Shown piece after piece: positions 1-6,348 of a stretch of 20,029 nt of DNA. The translations under genes and the position numbers were made by a program. This stretch comes from Candidatus Wirthbacteria bacterium CG2_30_54_11 (lineage in GTDB: Bacteria > Patescibacteriota > CG2-30-54-11): the NCBI GenBank assembly GCA_001873755.1, contig MNZT01000065.1, positions 1 through 20,029 on the forward strand, read 5' to 3'. The notes below the pieces were generated by a model that searched no databases, was not told the origin of the DNA, and was given only the letters and a program-made list of their open reading frames with translations. How positions within the stretch are numbered: the first letter of the stretch is position 1; each line of letters begins with the position of its first letter.

Positions 1-2
1 AA

Positions 3-221
3 CGAGGGAATCCGGGATTACGAAAAACGCTCTTTGGTATTGCCTGGGGATTGAAACAGCACAACGAGGCGTTCAAAAGACTCTATGACTACTACCGAGG
101 GAAGCATAAACATTACACAGCAGTTATGAATATCCTGGCCAGAAAATTCCTTCATGTTCTGTTCGGGATGATGAAAAACCAGACCCCATTTAACCCGGCT
201 TTTATCAAACTCCCTGCTTGA
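3..221 (+). CDS. IS110-family transposase, C-terminal fragment (runs in from the left edge)
   Basis: The open frame enters from the window edge and ends at TGA 219-221, giving 72 residues. It begins GNPGLRKTLFGIAWGLKQ (residues 2-19) and ends around FLHVLFGMMKNQTPFNP. This is the pattern of the C-terminal Transposase_20 region of IS110/IS116/IS902 enzymes: a GN..LR..L..A start, a K.Y.....GK....A...A.RK.L segment and a final lysine/tyrosine-rich tail. These enzymes are DEDD-fold recombinases that work with a bridge RNA encoded in the element's non-coding end. The N-terminal catalytic part lies outside the window, so it cannot be judged whether the element is intact. Its right boundary was not found. 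Confidence 0.75.
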   Translation, partial: RGNPGLRKTLFGIAWGLKQHNEAFKRLYDYYRGKHKHYTAVMNILARKFLHVLFGMMKNQTPFNPAFIKLPA

Positions 222-390
222 CTTCAGTATAACGGGTCTTGTAGGAGAGGGCAGCCGCCTTCAAAGGCGAGCCTCGCTTCAAGCGGGGGTGAGGTCTCTT
301 GCTCTACCTCGATATCTAGAAAGCCACTGAAACAAGAGAGACCCCGAAACAAGTTCGGGATGGCATTTGATCTATTGCACGAGGTCTCCC
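222..390. other. Gene-free spacer with several inverted repeats
   Basis: No gene is supported here. The stretch holds the three-hairpin repeat at 255-287. It also has an imperfect inverted repeat (GGTCTCTTG at 293-301 against CAAGAGAGACC at 333-343, a 2-nt bulge) and a 6-bp hairpin (CCCGAA 343-348, TTCGGG 354-359). None is followed by a T-run, so none is called a terminator. Part of it may be the non-coding right end of the upstream IS110-type element; the border is not visible. Confidence 0.6.
255..287 (+). repeat. Three-hairpin palindromic repeat, copy A
   Basis: Three short hairpins overlap head to tail: GCCTT/AAGGC at 257-268, GCGAG-C-CTCGC at 267-277 and CGCTT-C-AAGCG at 275-285. The same architecture in the same order and orientation recurs at 7963-7992 inside ygiQ. 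Sequence differs between copies while pairing is kept, as expected of a REP-like element that spreads and is conserved as a structure. Confidence 0.7.
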
Positions 391-2589
391 ATGCTGAAAC
401 AACTTCTTGACCGGGCCCGCAGCGATGGCCGAAATAGTCTGTTCGAACACGAAGTGTACGAGCTGCTCCGGTCATATGACCTGCCGGTGCCGGCATTCAA
501 ATTCCTCCAGACCGGCGAAGCCGTCCCGGCTGATCTGAACCTGCCCGGCGACCGGCTGGTGTTGAAGGTCGTGCAGGATGACATCACCCACAAGTCCGAC
601 CAGGGGGGAGTGATGGTTTCAGCTAGGGCGACCTGGAAGGCCGACCTCGAGACCATGAAGACAAGGTTTCCCCAAGCCCGAGGCATCCTCGCCGTAGAAT
701 TCGTACCACATAATGCAGATGCACTGGGCTCAGAGATCATGCTGGGACTGAAGTATTCTGACATTTTCGGTTACGTCCTCTCGTTCGGACCCGGCGGGAC
801 TGACGCCGAACACCTGCATACCGCACTGCCCAACGCGCACCGTCTCGCCGCACTGGAGATGATGACGGACGAAGCATCCTGGTCTGCTTTTTTCCAGGAA
901 AGCGCCGTCACTCCGTACCTCACAGGTCAGGTGCGCGGCAAGAAGAAGCAAGTGGATCTGAAGGCATGCACCCGCTGGGCACTGGGTCTGCGAAAGCTCT
1001 CAGCCGATGCGGTCAGTGCCGGCATCGTGATCGAAGTATGTGAATTAAATCCGCTCGCTCCCAAAGATGGCCAGCTGATCGCGCTCGATGCCGTCTTCCG
1101 TTTTACCGAAAAAGAAGACCAGCCCAGTCGTGCAGGTATTCAGGACTTTGCCAGGAGGAAAGAAAAGATCGAACACCTGCTCCACCCCAGAACCGTCGCC
1201 ATTATCGGCGTCTCGGCTACGAACATGAACCCCGGCCGGACAATTGTGAATAATCTCGTGCATGAAGGTTTTGACGCGTCGAAGATCTACATCATCAAAC
1301 CCGGCGCACAGGAAGTGGATGGCTGCCGTTGCGTGCCCTCCATCTCAGCGCTGCCGGAAAAAGTCGACGTGTTCGTGCTGTCCGTGGATGCCAGCCAGGT
1401 GCCTGCAGTGCTCCATGAGGTCAACGAGCATGACCGGGCGCACTCGGTCATCCTGATCTCCGGCGGCATGGCGGAAAAAGCCGGCGGCGAAGCCCTCGAA
1501 CAGCAGGTGATCGACGAACTGAAGAACGAAAAATTCATCCTGAACGGCGGCAACTGCCTCGGCATCCGGTCACTCTCTGCCCACTTCCACACCTTCTTCA
1601 TCGACAGCCACAAACTGCCGATGCCCACGGGAGGCAAAAGCAACGTGGCCATCATCAGCCAGAGCGGTGCTTTTGCCATTGTACGCATGCACCGGTTCTC
1701 CTGGATGGACCCTCGGTACAACATCTCCACCGGCAACCAGACCGACCAGCGCGCGGTCGACTATCTCGAAGCCCTGGCTGACGATCCAGCCATCGACGTC
1801 TTCGGCCTGTACCTCGAAGGGCTGAAACCAGGCGACGGACTCCGCCTGGTGAGAGCTATTGCAAAGGTCAAACAGCTGGGCAAGCATGTCGTGATCTACA
1901 AGGCTGGCCGCACCGCCTCAGGACGCAGTGCCGTCCAGGGCCACACCGCCTCCATCGCCGGCGATTACCCGACAACTCTCCAGGTACTGGAGCGTGCCGG
2001 AGCCACCATGGCCCAGACCTTTGAAGAATTCGAAGACCAGTTGATGCTCTCCTGCTACTTCTCACACTTTCACCTGAACCCGAGACAACTGTTCGCGGTC
2101 AGCAATGCAGGCTTTGAGTGCGCGGCGATCGGTGACCACCTGCGGGGCATCGAACTTCTGGACTTGCAGACGAACTCCTATTTCAAGGCTGAACTGGAAG
2201 CTGTACTGACCAAACACCGCCTCGCGGGAATTGTCGGCGCCCGCAACCCGCTCGATGTCACCCCCATGGCCGGCGACGCCCCGCTCATCGACCTCTACCG
2301 TCTCTCGCAGGCTTCCACCGAAATCGGCGCCTTCCTGTTTTCCATCGTCCCCTTTGCCCCGACCATCCAGTCGCTGCCTGCATCAGAGGGCCAGAACGAA
2401 GACCTGCTGTTCCCTGACGCCCTGATCGCCGCCATGGCCGCCTCTCTCATGACCCGGCCCACCCTCATCTGCATCGATGCCGGCGCCCAGTACGACCCTT
2501 ACTGCCAGGCCTTCTTCAAAGCCGGCTTCCCGGTTTTGCGCTCTATAGACCGCTGCGCCGAAGCGCTCAGCAGATTCTTCCAGGATTGA
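391..2589 (+). CDS. ADP-forming acetyl/acyl-CoA synthetase, fused beta-alpha (732 aa)
   Basis: Converts acyl-CoA, ADP and phosphate to acid, CoA and ATP, or the reverse; cytoplasmic, central in fermentative energy yield. ATG 391 was chosen because GAGG at 381-384 sits 6 nt upstream; a TTG eight codons earlier has no such site. Residues about 1-235 are an ATP-grasp_5 domain (LFEHEVYELLRSYDLPVP, LVLKVVQDDITHKSDQGGV, ELNPLAPKDG). Residues about 258-385 are a Rossmann CoA-binding domain (HPRTVAIIGVSATNMNPG). A succinyl-CoA-ligase-like domain follows, with the phospho-histidine motif GHTASIAGDY (His518), and then a second flavodoxin-like part to the end. The family's usual fused order is alpha then beta; here the ATP-grasp half comes first. 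The substrate cannot be read from sequence. It stands alone on the strand, followed by a palindromic repeat. Confidence 0.9.
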   Translation: MLKQLLDRARSDGRNSLFEHEVYELLRSYDLPVPAFKFLQTGEAVPADLNLPGDRLVLKVVQDDITHKSDQGGVMVSARATWKADLETMKTRFPQARGILAVEFVPHNADALGSEIMLGLKYSDIFGYVLSFGPGGTDAEHLHTALPNAHRLAALEMMTDEASWSAFFQESAVTPYLTGQVRGKKKQVDLKACTRWALGLRKLSADAVSAGIVIEVCELNPLAPKDGQLIALDAVFRFTEKEDQPSRAGIQDFARRKEKIEHLLHPRTVAIIGVSATNMNPGRTIVNNLVHEGFDASKIYIIKPGAQEVDGCRCVPSISALPEKVDVFVLSVDASQVPAVLHEVNEHDRAHSVILISGGMAEKAGGEALEQQVIDELKNEKFILNGGNCLGIRSLSAHFHTFFIDSHKLPMPTGGKSNVAIISQSGAFAIVRMHRFSWMDPRYNISTGNQTDQRAVDYLEALADDPAIDVFGLYLEGLKPGDGLRLVRAIAKVKQLGKHVVIYKAGRTASGRSAVQGHTASIAGDYPTTLQVLERAGATMAQTFEEFEDQLMLSCYFSHFHLNPRQLFAVSNAGFECAAIGDHLRGIELLDLQTNSYFKAELEAVLTKHRLAGIVGARNPLDVTPMAGDAPLIDLYRLSQASTEIGAFLFSIVPFAPTIQSLPASEGQNEDLLFPDALIAAMAASLMTRPTLICIDAGAQYDPYCQAFFKAGFPVLRSIDRCAEALSRFFQD

Positions 2590-2658
2590 TGTTCTCCCCC
2601 TTTATACAAAGGGATCTGCTTTCGTAGAGACGTTGCATGCAACGTCTCTACAAACCTG
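2590..2658. repeat. Direct-repeat copy 1 left of the toxin-antitoxin pair, with perfect 28-bp palindrome
   Basis: A perfect palindrome with half-site GTAGAGACGTTGCA occupies 2624-2651. Around it, the sequence from just after the acs stop codon (TGTTCTCCCCCTTT...) to CAAACCTG at 2658 resembles 3261-3330, which follows the toxin stop codon. The palindrome is of the widespread GTAGAGACG...CGTCTCTAC type. There is no T-run, so it is not a clear terminator. Confidence 0.85.
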
Positions 2659-2722
2659 ACAACCATGCGAAGATTCTCCAGAGACTTAGCCTCTCCAAAA
2701 CACGTTTCTTCCCCTTATTGTC

Positions 2723-2766
2723 TTGACCGCTCATACTATTTATACTATAAATAGCATAGATAGTAT
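2723..2766 (+). promoter_or_regulatory. Promoter and operator array of the toxin-antitoxin operon
   Basis: A -35 box TTGACC (2723-2728) and a -10 box TATAAA (2746-2751) are separated by 17 nt. Overlapping the -10 are the inverted repeat CTATTTAT-ACT-ATAAATAG (2736-2754) and three ATACTAT-type half-sites: 2733-2739, 2742-2748 and, inverted, ATAGTAT at 2760-2766. Ribbon-helix-helix antitoxins bind such short repeated half-sites as dimers, so this is the likely autoregulatory operator. Confidence 0.8.
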
Positions 2767-2782
2767 CTTACGAGTTTTTCAT

Positions 2783-3004
2783 ATGTCCAAACAAGCTGTG
2801 TCCATCACGCTCGATACCAATGTCATTGAAAAAATTGATTCCCTGGCCTTGGGCAGCGACCGCCCACGGTCCTGGCTGATCGCTCAGGCCATAGATTCAT
2901 ACCTCCTGGATCTCGATGATGCCGAGGAAGCCCTCAGACGAAGCCGTGATGCGAACGACCCGATGATTTCAGAAGATGAAATGAGAAAACTCCTCAGTGT
3001 ATAA
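2783..3004 (+). CDS. Ribbon-helix-helix antitoxin (CopG/RelB-like, 73 aa)
   Basis: Antitoxin that should bind and neutralise the toxin encoded just downstream and repress the shared promoter. ATG 2783 is preferred because it lies about 25 nt after the predicted transcription start; an upstream in-frame start overlaps the -35 box. The N-terminus SKQAVSITLDTNVIEKID is a typical RHH beta-strand (alternating polar/hydrophobic SITLD) followed by helix 1, and SDRPRSWLIAQAIDSYL is turn plus helix 2. The acidic C-terminus (DDAEEALRRSRDANDPMISEDEM) is the expected toxin-binding tail. It overlaps the toxin start by 8 nt, so translation is probably coupled. Clear family assignment; exact subfamily uncertain. 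Confidence 0.88.
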   Translation: MSKQAVSITLDTNVIEKIDSLALGSDRPRSWLIAQAIDSYLLDLDDAEEALRRSRDANDPMISEDEMRKLLSV

Positions 3005-3260
3005 GATCATGTTCAAAAAAAGTGTTGCCAAAGACCTCAAAAAACTCCCGAAAGCCGTTGCCGAAGGCATCCTTCGAGTGATACATGACACCTTACCGAC
3101 ATCACCGCAGGCAGGTGAGCCGCTCAAAGGATCATACCGGGGTCTCTGGCGGCTGCGAGTAGGCCGATATCGTGTCGTTTATGAGATTCACGCGTCAGAG
3201 ATCGTCATCCTCATCCTCAGGATCTCTCACCGTAAGGATGTTTATCGCGGATTGTTATGA
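2997..3260 (+). CDS. RelE/ParE-superfamily toxin (87 aa)
   Basis: Probable ribosome-dependent mRNA interferase of the RelE branch. GTG 2997 lies inside the last codons of the antitoxin; an internal ATG exists four codons later. The fold signature is visible: MFKKSVAKDLKKLPK (helix 1), PLKGSYRGLWRLRVGRYRVVYEI (strands 2-3) and VILILRISHRKDVYR (strand 4 and the C-terminal basic/tyrosine motif). Basic residues R52, R54, R57, R59 and R75, with H78, R79, K80 and Y83, lie where RelE-type toxins place mRNA-contacting residues. RelE versus ParE (gyrase poison) cannot be fully separated by eye, but the GLWRLRVGRYRVVYEI and HRKDVYR motifs favour RelE. An almost exact copy of the upstream palindrome follows the stop codon. 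Confidence 0.9.
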   Translation: MYKIMFKKSVAKDLKKLPKAVAEGILRVIHDTLPTSPQAGEPLKGSYRGLWRLRVGRYRVVYEIHASEIVILILRISHRKDVYRGLL

Positions 3261-3330
3261 GTGTTCCCCCCCTTTTCAGGGCTTGCCTTTGTAGAGACGT
3301 TGCATGCAACGTCTCTACAAAACAAACCTG
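3261..3330. repeat. Direct-repeat copy 2 right of the toxin-antitoxin pair, with palindrome
   Basis: The same 28-bp palindrome as at 2624-2651 is present at 3291-3318 and extends to 34 bp (3288-3321) with flanking TTT/AAA. The left flank (GTGTTCCCCCCCTTTT...) and the right flank (CAAACCTG, ending 3330) also match copy 1. Like copy 1 it begins directly after a TGA stop. Confidence 0.85.
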
Positions 3331-3361
3331 CTGTACCCCGATAGCCATGTGCATTCCTCGT

Positions 3362-3385
3362 AGAGACGCGATTTATCGCGTCTCT
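3362..3385. repeat. Related GAGACGCGAT palindrome
   Basis: Arms AGAGACGCGAT (3362-3372) and ATCGCGTCTCT (3375-3385) are perfect inverted repeats with a 2-nt centre. The outer AGAGACG/CGTCTCT matches the palindromes at 2624 and 3291, while the centre differs. Confidence 0.85.
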
Positions 3386-3403
3386 TTTCACGCTACAAGC
3401 CGG

Positions 3404-3468
3404 TTGACGAGACTACCTTCCCTGCGTTAGTATTACCCCAGTATTACGATTGTGAATAATAGTAATAA
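3404..3468 (+). promoter_or_regulatory. cbiM promoter with NikR-like operator
   Basis: A -35 TTGACG (3404-3409) and weak -10 TAGTAT (3428-3433) are 18 nt apart. Three half-sites follow: GTATTAC at 3430-3436, GTATTAC at 3441-3447 and the inverse GTAATAA at 3462-3468. The last two form an inverted repeat with a 14-nt spacer. Known NikR sites in Desulfovibrio-type bacteria have the form GTGTTAC-N13/14-GTAACAC, so a nickel-responsive repressor site is plausible. No regulator gene is in the window. Confidence 0.55.
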
Positions 3469-3477
3469 AGGTGCCTC

Positions 3478-4206
3478 ATGCATCTCCCCGACGAATTCCT
3501 CCACAACCAGGCAGCCTTCAGCGCCGGGGCTGCCTCGCTCGGCGCCCTCGCGGTCAGTTTGAAAAAAGTCATGGCTGAGGTCAAAGTCAAGGTCACGGTC
3601 CTGCAGCAGAAATTCGCGGGCAATCGTACCGGTGAAGGTGGTAAAAGCTTCGGGCTGGCGCTCAGCCAGAAACTACAGGACATGGCCACTCTGGGTGGCC
3701 TCATCTTTGCCCTCCAGATGGTCAACTTCCCTGTTGCGAACGGTACGTCAGGGCACTTCCTCGGCGCGGCGCTCGCGACCGCGATCGTCGGACCCTACGC
3801 CGCCATTCTGGTCATGGCCGCAGTCGTTGCCGTGCAGGCGCTGTTCTTTGCCGACGGCGGCATGATCGCTCTGGGTGCCAATATCTTCAACATGGCAGTT
3901 GCCTCGGTTGCGATCACCAGCCTGTGCTTTTTCTTCGCAAAAAAGATAAACCCCTCTCCATACAGAACATCCGCGTTCCTGGGGTTGGCCGCCTGGCTGT
4001 CCGTCATGACCGCTGCTCTCGCCTGCTCACTAGAGATCGCCTGGAGCGGAGCGATCAGCCTGGGTACGCTCACTGCCTCCATGCTAAAAGTCCATGCCCT
4101 CATCGGGCTGGGAGAAACGCTTATCACGATCGTCGCGGTGAAACTGTTTTTCCCGAAACATACCCTCTCCTTCGTCTCAAAAGATGAAGGACACGAGCAT
4201 GCCTGA
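3478..4206 (+). CDS. cbiM: CbiM/NikM-type substrate-binding membrane protein of an ECF cobalt/nickel transporter (242 aa)
   Basis: Integral membrane S-component that binds Co2+ or Ni2+ through its extreme N-terminus. ATG 3478 has AAAGGTG just upstream. The N-terminus MHLPDEFL matches the family's MHIPDGFL: His2, essential for metal binding, is kept, while Gly6 is Glu here. A second expected ligand region is NGTSGHFLGAALA (His93). The core block (AAILVMAAVVAVQALFFADGGMIALGANIFNMAV) is highly diagnostic, and several hydrophobic spans follow. Residues about 35-65 form an unusually long polar loop. The gene overlaps the next by 8 nt. No T component (CbiQ) or ATPase (CbiO) lies nearby, so energising subunits must be elsewhere or absent. 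Cobalt versus nickel is not decidable, though the operator hints at nickel. Confidence 0.9.
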   Translation: MHLPDEFLHNQAAFSAGAASLGALAVSLKKVMAEVKVKVTVLQQKFAGNRTGEGGKSFGLALSQKLQDMATLGGLIFALQMVNFPVANGTSGHFLGAALATAIVGPYAAILVMAAVVAVQALFFADGGMIALGANIFNMAVASVAITSLCFFFAKKINPSPYRTSAFLGLAAWLSVMTAALACSLEIAWSGAISLGTLTASMLKVHALIGLGETLITIVAVKLFFPKHTLSFVSKDEGHEHA

Positions 4207-4507
4207 TAAACGGACGATCATCACTATCGCCGGCATTCTGTTCATCGCCGGATTCGTTTCGCTCTTTGCCTCCGGTTCACCTGACGGTCTGGAACATACC
4301 GCCGGAAGCCTGGGACTCGCTGCTCCGGAGCGATCCTGGTGGCAGGGCCTCATACCAGATTATGCGGTCCCCGGTCTGGGAAGCTCTCCCCTCGCCACCT
4401 CCCTCGCTGGCCTCATCGGTGCCCTGCTGGTCTATGGCCTGTTCGCCGGAGCTGCCAGACGGATCACCAAAAACTTTTCATCCAGACTGCCAGTCGATAA
4501 AGCCTGA
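4199..4507 (+). CDS. CbiN/NikN-like accessory membrane protein, PDGLE domain (102 aa)
   Basis: Small membrane partner of CbiM. ATG 4199 is preferred to an in-frame ATG 15 nt upstream because AAGG (4187-4190) is 8 nt before it. The protein has a first membrane span (IITIAGILFIAGFVSLFA), the signature SPDGLE right after it, an external segment, and a second span (LATSLAGLIGALLVYGLFAGAA) with a basic cytoplasmic tail. This is the arrangement of NikN/PDGLE proteins, which stabilise CbiM/NikM and help it load metal. Its start overlaps the cbiM stop by 8 nt, indicating a translationally coupled two-gene operon that ends at the terminator 26 nt downstream. Confidence 0.85.
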   Translation: MPDKRTIITIAGILFIAGFVSLFASGSPDGLEHTAGSLGLAAPERSWWQGLIPDYAVPGLGSSPLATSLAGLIGALLVYGLFAGAARRITKNFSSRLPVDKA

Positions 4508-4532
4508 TACAACCTTTCGCTGAAATTCATCC

Positions 4533-4561
4533 AAAACCTGCGGTCAGACCGCAGGTTTTTT
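4533..4561 (+). terminator. Intrinsic terminator of cbiM-cbiN
   Basis: Perfect hairpin ACCTGCGGTC-A-GACCGCAGGT followed by six T residues; A's on the left would make it work on the other strand too. Confidence 0.9.
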
Positions 4562-4653
4562 GTACCCAAAGTCCTTGGCAACCTGCTTGACGCGTCGTAT
4601 CATCATGTCGTACTTTTAACTTCATACTTCGCATTTTAAATCGCACCGCTCCC

Positions 4654-4991
4654 ATGTCCTCAACCCCTGACTTCATCGAATACATCGCCGCCCAGATAAG
4701 CGACGCCGGAGCGATCACCTACCGCAAGATGTTCGGCGAGTACGCCCTGTACTGTGATGCCAAAGTGGTCGCGCTGGTCTGTGACGATCAGCTGTTCATC
4801 AGCTGTTCATCAAACCGACTGAAGGCGGCCGACAGTTCATCGGTGCCCCTATCGAAGCCCCGCCCTACCCCGGTGCCAAAATGTACTTCCTCATCGAAGA
4901 TACCGACGATGGCGATCATCTCAGCGAGCTGGTAAGGATAACGGCTGCTGAGCTGCCAGAGCCAAAAAAGGCTGTTACCAGGCGACGGTAA
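4654..4991 (+). pseudogene. TfoX N-terminal-domain gene broken by an 11-bp tandem duplication
   Basis: The frame opened at ATG 4654 reads as a TfoX N-terminal-type protein (DFIEYIAAQISDAGAITYRK, then MFGEYALYCDAKVVALVCDDQLFI) and then goes out of frame. The break coincides with CAGCTGTTCAT written twice in a row (4789-4799 and 4800-4810). Removing one copy restores an uninterrupted frame to TAA 4989-4991: KPTEGGRQFIGAPIEAPPYP, then GAKMYFLIEDTDDGDHLSEL, ending PEPKKAVTRRR. These match the second half of the family. The repaired protein would be 108 residues, a normal length for stand-alone TfoX_N proteins, which are linked to competence regulation but mostly uncharacterised. As written, the product loses its second half and gains an unrelated tail (ending 4935). 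A sequencing or assembly slip is possible, though an exact 11-bp duplication is a common natural mutation. Confidence 0.88.
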
Positions 4992-5007
4992 ATAGGTAGA
5001 AATAGCT

Positions 5008-5036
5008 TTGCATCTCTCAGAACGCGGGCGTATGAT
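5008..5036 (+). promoter_or_regulatory. Promoter of the dinD operon
   Basis: TTGCAT (5008-5013) and TATGAT (5031-5036) are 17 nt apart. An 8-bp inverted repeat, GAAATAGC (4999-5006) and GCTATTTC (5052-5059), brackets the promoter and start region and could be an operator. The GTAC-N4-GTAC site seen before umuD is absent here. Confidence 0.6.
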
Positions 5037-5072
5037 GGCGCTGTTTCAGATGCTATTTCATCGGGAGGGGTC

Positions 5073-5894
5073 ATGACCGGGAACATCTTCGAACAGATCA
5101 AAAAAGTAAACGATTACGGCCAGAAATTCTGGAGCGCACGGGATATAATGGCACCATTAGGCTATATCGAATGGCGTAAGTTCGAAGGCGCTATCGAGCG
5201 GGCAAAGGAAGCCTGCAAAAACAGCGATCAGAACGTCGACGACCATTTCGCCCGCGCCGCCAACATGGTCGCCATCGGCTCTGGTGCTGAGCGATCGATA
5301 GATGACTACCATCTCTCCCGCTACGCCTGCTACCTGATCGCCCAGAACGGCGATCCGCGCAAGGACGAGATCGCGCGAGCGCAGACCTATTTTGCGATCC
5401 AGACCAGAAGGCAGGAAGTACATGAACTCGCCATAGAAGACAGCAAGCGGATATTTCTGCGCGATGAGATGAAAGTGCACAATTCCAACCTCGCGAAGGC
5501 CGCCAAAGCCGCAGGGGTCATGAACTACGCCAACTTTCAGGATTTCGGCTACATGGGCCTCTACGGCGGCATGCGCCAGAGAGACATCCATGCCAGGAAG
5601 CATCTGCTGCCCAAAGACAAGATCCTCGACCACATGGGCAGCGAAGAACTGGCCGCCAATCTCTTCCGCGCCACCCAGGCCGAAGCCAAACTGAAACGCG
5701 AGAGTATAGTCGGCGAAGAAAAAGCCAGTATCGCTCACTTCGATGTCGGCAAAAAAGTTCGCCAGACCATCCAGGAACTCGGCGGAACCATGCCGGAACA
5801 GCTATCGACACCGGACGGGATCAAAGAGTCGAAGAAGAGAATCAAGCAATCGGAGAAAAAGGCATTACAAAGGAGTAAAGAAAATGTCAGATAG
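5073..5894 (+). CDS. dinD: DNA-damage-inducible protein D (273 aa)
   Basis: Close match to E. coli DinD in length and throughout: FWSARDIMAPLGYIEWRKF (Bro-N-like start), AKEACKNSDQNVDDHF, LSRYACYLIAQNGDPRKDEIA, QTYFAIQTRRQE, then GYMGLYGGM, KILDHMGSEELAANLFRATQ and HFDVGKKVRQTIQELGGTMPE. In E. coli, DinD is an SOS gene whose product inhibits RecA strand exchange; that role here is by family only. A strong ribosome site (GGGAGGGG) precedes ATG 5073. The gene overlaps the next reading frame by 11 nt, so the two form an operon. The C-terminus is lysine-rich. Damage induction is not shown by an obvious operator. Confidence 0.93.
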   Translation: MTGNIFEQIKKVNDYGQKFWSARDIMAPLGYIEWRKFEGAIERAKEACKNSDQNVDDHFARAANMVAIGSGAERSIDDYHLSRYACYLIAQNGDPRKDEIARAQTYFAIQTRRQEVHELAIEDSKRIFLRDEMKVHNSNLAKAAKAAGVMNYANFQDFGYMGLYGGMRQRDIHARKHLLPKDKILDHMGSEELAANLFRATQAEAKLKRESIVGEEKASIAHFDVGKKVRQTIQELGGTMPEQLSTPDGIKESKKRIKQSEKKALQRSKENVR

Positions 5895-6348
5895 CCCCTT
5901 AAATAACGCTTTGCGCTATTTTGAAGCGACCGAGGCAAACCTAGTCAAGGCAGAAAAAATACTTACAGAAATTGAGACAGCGATTCCGAATGGTGTCGTT
6001 TTTGGTAATAGCCCAGAGTATGAAGAAAACTGCAGAAATTTTGCAGCTCTATTAGCGATGCTCCCGATGATAAACGGCTGGAAACCCGAGATTTTTATTA
6101 TGGATTTGAACGATATTGCTCAAAATCGAATGGACGCGAATGATATTGGAGAAATTGAGGCTATGATCGAAATAGAACGTCAAATCGCAGAGCCTTCAAA
6201 ACTTCTTCGTGAATATCGTTATCGATTTACTAAAGAACGAAGGCAGTTAATTCGCGATTCTTTAATCGATCTTATCGACTATAATAACCCCGCTAGACAA
6301 ACCCCACCTGTTTCCGTATACTCTCTTTTGTTCTTTGACAGACAGTAA
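5884..6348 (+). CDS. Unknown protein translationally coupled to dinD (154 aa)
   Basis: I do not recognise this protein. ATG 5884 is chosen because AGGAG (5871-5875) lies 8 nt upstream, inside the end of dinD, and the frames overlap by 11 nt. It is acidic and probably helical, with no signal peptide or membrane span: long charged stretches such as ATEANLVKAEKILTEIETA and DIGEIEAMIEIERQIAEP, then a basic segment YRYRFTKERRQLIRDSLIDLI. No cysteine or histidine pattern suggests a metal site. The gene is clearly richer in A and T than dinD and the rest of the window, which suggests a different origin. Its last base begins the duplicated tRNA leader. The tight coupling suggests a DinD partner or regulator; this is inference only. 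Confidence 0.75.
   Translation: MSDSPLNNALRYFEATEANLVKAEKILTEIETAIPNGVVFGNSPEYEENCRNFAALLAMLPMINGWKPEIFIMDLNDIAQNRMDANDIGEIEAMIEIERQIAEPSKLLREYRYRFTKERRQLIRDSLIDLIDYNNPARQTPPVSVYSLLFFDRQ

Noticed and set aside
2624..3385. CRISPR-like array from repeated palindromes
   Set aside because: Copies are few, unevenly spaced, separated by genes, and have variable cores; no cas genes are present.
4201..4206. Recoded UGA (Gracilibacteria-type glycine codon)
   Set aside because: UGA ends cbiM exactly within the start of cbiN, and other genes (acs, toxin, cbiN) also stop at UGA with normal protein ends.
5018..5035. Possible LexA-like site GAAC...GTAT before dinD
   Set aside because: The halves do not pair and the spacing does not fit the 4-4-4 layout.
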